Part shown: positions 13,303 to 14,649 of the stretch, piece by piece
Layout of the letters: each line of letters opens with the position of its first letter
How positions within the stretch are numbered: position 1 is the stretch's first letter
Assembly (NCBI GenBank): GCA_023136715.1
Contig: JAGLQT010000110.1
Coordinates: 1 to 14,649 of the forward strand
Direction: 5' to 3'
Source: Gammaproteobacteria bacterium
Lineage (GTDB): Bacteria > Pseudomonadota > Gammaproteobacteria > SZUA-229
Length of the DNA: 14,649 nt
Made by a program: the position numbers and the translations under genes
The notes under the pieces: model-generated
What the model saw: only the letters and a program-made list of their open reading frames with translations
Told to the model about the DNA's origin: nothing
Databases searched by the model: none

Positions 13303-13797
13303 ATGTTAACTATCAGGTTCCTCACTAACACCAGCTTATTACTCATCACTATCATGTCCCTACTTTCATGTTCAGGCCAACGTCCCACCAACCTTGGCAT
13401 CACCGATTCTAAACTCTCAGCCTGTCCGTCCTCACCCAACTGCGTTTCCAGTGATGCCAGCGATGAGGCCCACAAAGTACTTCCATTTCATTTTAAAGCG
13501 CCTGCTGCCGATACCTGGAAAGCTGTAAAACAGGTGATATTAGATCTACCTCGCAGCCAAATCATCACCGAAACCTCGGATTATCTTCATGCTGAATGCA
13601 GTAGTGCTGTATTCGGGTTTGTTGATGACCTTGAGCTCCAGCTTCGGCCTTCCGACGGAATCATTGCTGTTCGTTCTGCCTCACGACTGGGACACTCGGA
13701 CTTTGGCGTAAATAGAAGCCGAGTCGAAAGCTTACGGAGCCTGCTGATCAAACAGGGGGCAATTGATCAGGTGCTAAATCCAATTAGCAGAAAATAG
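13303..13797 (+). CDS. DUF1499 lipoprotein
   Basis: This 164-residue protein has a lipoprotein signal: Arg5, a hydrophobic core and lipobox LLSC with Cys23 as the lipidated residue. Ser at +2 suggests transport to the outer membrane. The mature part carries the DUF1499 hallmarks CPSSPNCVSS (about 41-50), YLHAECSSAVFGFVDDLEL and VRSASRLGHSDFGVNRSRVESLR. Two extra cysteines in the CPSSPNC motif and one in AECSS may form a disulfide. It starts 23 nt after plsB without an obvious Shine-Dalgarno, and the antiporter gene begins 1 nt after its stop, so it is probably co-transcribed with both. The function of DUF1499 is not established to my knowledge. The family call is strong. Confidence 0.87.
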   Translation: MLTIRFLTNTSLLLITIMSLLSCSGQRPTNLGITDSKLSACPSSPNCVSSDASDEAHKVLPFHFKAPAADTWKAVKQVILDLPRSQIITETSDYLHAECSSAVFGFVDDLELQLRPSDGIIAVRSASRLGHSDFGVNRSRVESLRSLLIKQGAIDQVLNPISRK

Positions 13798-13798
13798 C

Positions 13799-14649
13799 AT
13801 GCAATCATCTCAATTTCTCTTAACAATTGGCGGCTTCCTTCTGCTTGGCCTGCTTACTTCTACCCTCGGACGCTACACTTTTTTACCCAGAGTCACCCTG
13901 TTACTCATTTTCGGCATTATCATCGGCCAGGAAGTGCTCGACATTATTCCACCCCTGTTTTTGGAACGCTTTGATATCATCGCCAATATGGCGTTACTCA
14001 TGGTCGGCTTTCTGCTCGGCGGCAAACTCACCCGGGATACACTGCAATACTCTGTAGATAAAGTCCTCTGGATATCTATCAGCGCCGCTGTTATCACTAC
14101 CGCCGTCGTCAGCTTCGGTCTTATCATGCTCGGCGTAACCACAGAGGTCGCAATTCTACTGGGTTGTATTTCCTCTGCCACGGCACCGGCAGCAGTATTT
14201 GATGTGGTTATGGAGTCCGGCGAACAATCATCTTTCAAGAAGCTACTGCTTTCCATTGTCGCGCTTGATGATGTCTGGGCATTAGTACTGTTTGGCATCG
14301 GTATTGCCGTGGTCTCGTCATTAAATGGTCAAACAGACAATATCTCACCCTTACTGATGGTCATCAGAGAAATTGGTGGCGCGATATTACTCGGCACACT
14401 CATCGGCCTGCCCGCCGCCTACTTAACCGGCAGAATAAAACCCGGCCAGCCGATTCTCACCGAGGCTCTGGGGCTGGTCTTTATTTGCGGTGGCCTCGCT
14501 ATCTGGCTCGACGTATCTTTTCTAATTGCCTCCATCGTACTCGGTGCGGTTGTCGCCAACCTCGCCAAGCACCACGAATATCCCTTCCATTCTATCGAAG
14601 GCATCGAATCGACATTCCTGGTCATCTTTTTTGTACTCGCCGGTGCCTC
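13799..14649 (+). CDS. cation:proton antiporter (CPA2-like), 3'-truncated by the window edge
   Basis: The frame is open from the ATG at 13799 to the end of the window (283 codons plus 2 nt), so only the N-terminal part of a multi-pass antiporter is seen. About eight to nine hydrophobic helices are visible. Two diagnostic pieces of the Na+/H+ antiporter fold are present: SSATAPAAVFDVV (125-137), the unwound-helix motif with Thr128 and Pro130, and ALDDVWAL (155-162), whose Asp157-Asp158 pair is the ion-binding site typical of electrogenic members. It would exchange Na+ or K+ for protons across the inner membrane. It starts 1 nt after the lipoprotein stop codon and lacks its own good ribosome binding site, so translation is probably coupled. 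Whether regulatory TrkA/RCK domains follow cannot be seen. Confidence 0.86.
   Translation, partial: MQSSQFLLTIGGFLLLGLLTSTLGRYTFLPRVTLLLIFGIIIGQEVLDIIPPLFLERFDIIANMALLMVGFLLGGKLTRDTLQYSVDKVLWISISAAVITTAVVSFGLIMLGVTTEVAILLGCISSATAPAAVFDVVMESGEQSSFKKLLLSIVALDDVWALVLFGIGIAVVSSLNGQTDNISPLLMVIREIGGAILLGTLIGLPAAYLTGRIKPGQPILTEALGLVFICGGLAIWLDVSFLIASIVLGAVVANLAKHHEYPFHSIEGIESTFLVIFFVLAGA

Noticed and set aside
13873..14298. Long open frame on the minus strand opposite the antiporter
   Set aside because: Its translation is low-complexity Ser/Thr-rich without any family pattern, whereas the plus strand encodes a clear antiporter with its diagnostic motifs.
1..14649. tRNA, rRNA, CRISPR repeats, insertion sequence ends or integrase genes
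   Set aside because: No clover-leaf signatures, regularly spaced direct repeats, transposase or integrase motifs were found by eye on either strand.

Overview
The window looks like chromosomal DNA of a free-living, probably sulfur-metabolising gammaproteobacterium. Reasons: a long PlsB-type glycerol-3-phosphate acyltransferase, an MlaC-like protein, a DUF2288/HIT gene pair, a PykA-like pyruvate kinase, and a sulfide:quinone oxidoreductase (SQR) very like that of Acidithiobacillus ferrooxidans, divergent from a sigma-54 activator of the FisR type. By eye the base composition is moderately AT-rich and fairly even. I see no rRNA, tRNA, insertion sequence, CRISPR array or phage gene. The species cannot be named from this sequence alone.

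Layout. (1) 43-1497, plus strand: three small genes, a secreted MlaC-family lipid-binding protein, a secreted DUF302 protein and a one-domain cupin. (2) 1572-1955, minus strand: a small four-helix membrane protein with its own likely promoter. (3) 2232-5045: the sulfide module. SQR (minus) and the PAS/AAA+/Fis activator (plus) are divergent. Their 222-bp spacer holds a well-spaced sigma-54 promoter reading into SQR and, about 110 and 140 bp upstream of it, two copies of a 14-bp dyad whose centres are 31 bp apart. The activator has cysteines 58, 69 and 76, the spacing of the sulfane-sulfur-sensing cysteines of FisR. (4) 5172-6408: a Tat-exported, 14-cysteine copper-storage (Csp) protein followed by an ArsM-like methyltransferase. 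(5) 6556-9185: pyruvate kinase, an uncharacterised acidic protein, DUF2288 and a HIT protein; the last three are joined by ATGA start/stop overlaps. (6) 9254-13279: a phospholipase D/cardiolipin synthase-like protein, probably from a leaderless mRNA, and PlsB, both concerned with phospholipids. (7) 13303-14649: a DUF1499 lipoprotein and, 1 nt after it, a cation:proton antiporter that runs off the right edge.

The genes together. The clearest functional unit is the SQR circuit. Sulfide oxidation yields polysulfide; the activator would sense it through its PAS-domain cysteines, bind the two dyads and switch on the sigma-54 promoter of SQR. No persulfide dioxygenase or rhodanese lies in the window, so later steps must be encoded elsewhere. 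The Csp and methyltransferase genes just downstream suggest a metal or metalloid role, but no regulatory link to the sulfide circuit is visible. No stretch over 300 bases lacks a gene. The longest gap is 1956-2231; it holds a probable sigma-70 promoter for the small membrane protein and a strong hairpin behind SQR. I found no wholly new system. The most informative part is the readable regulatory architecture at 3504-3725.
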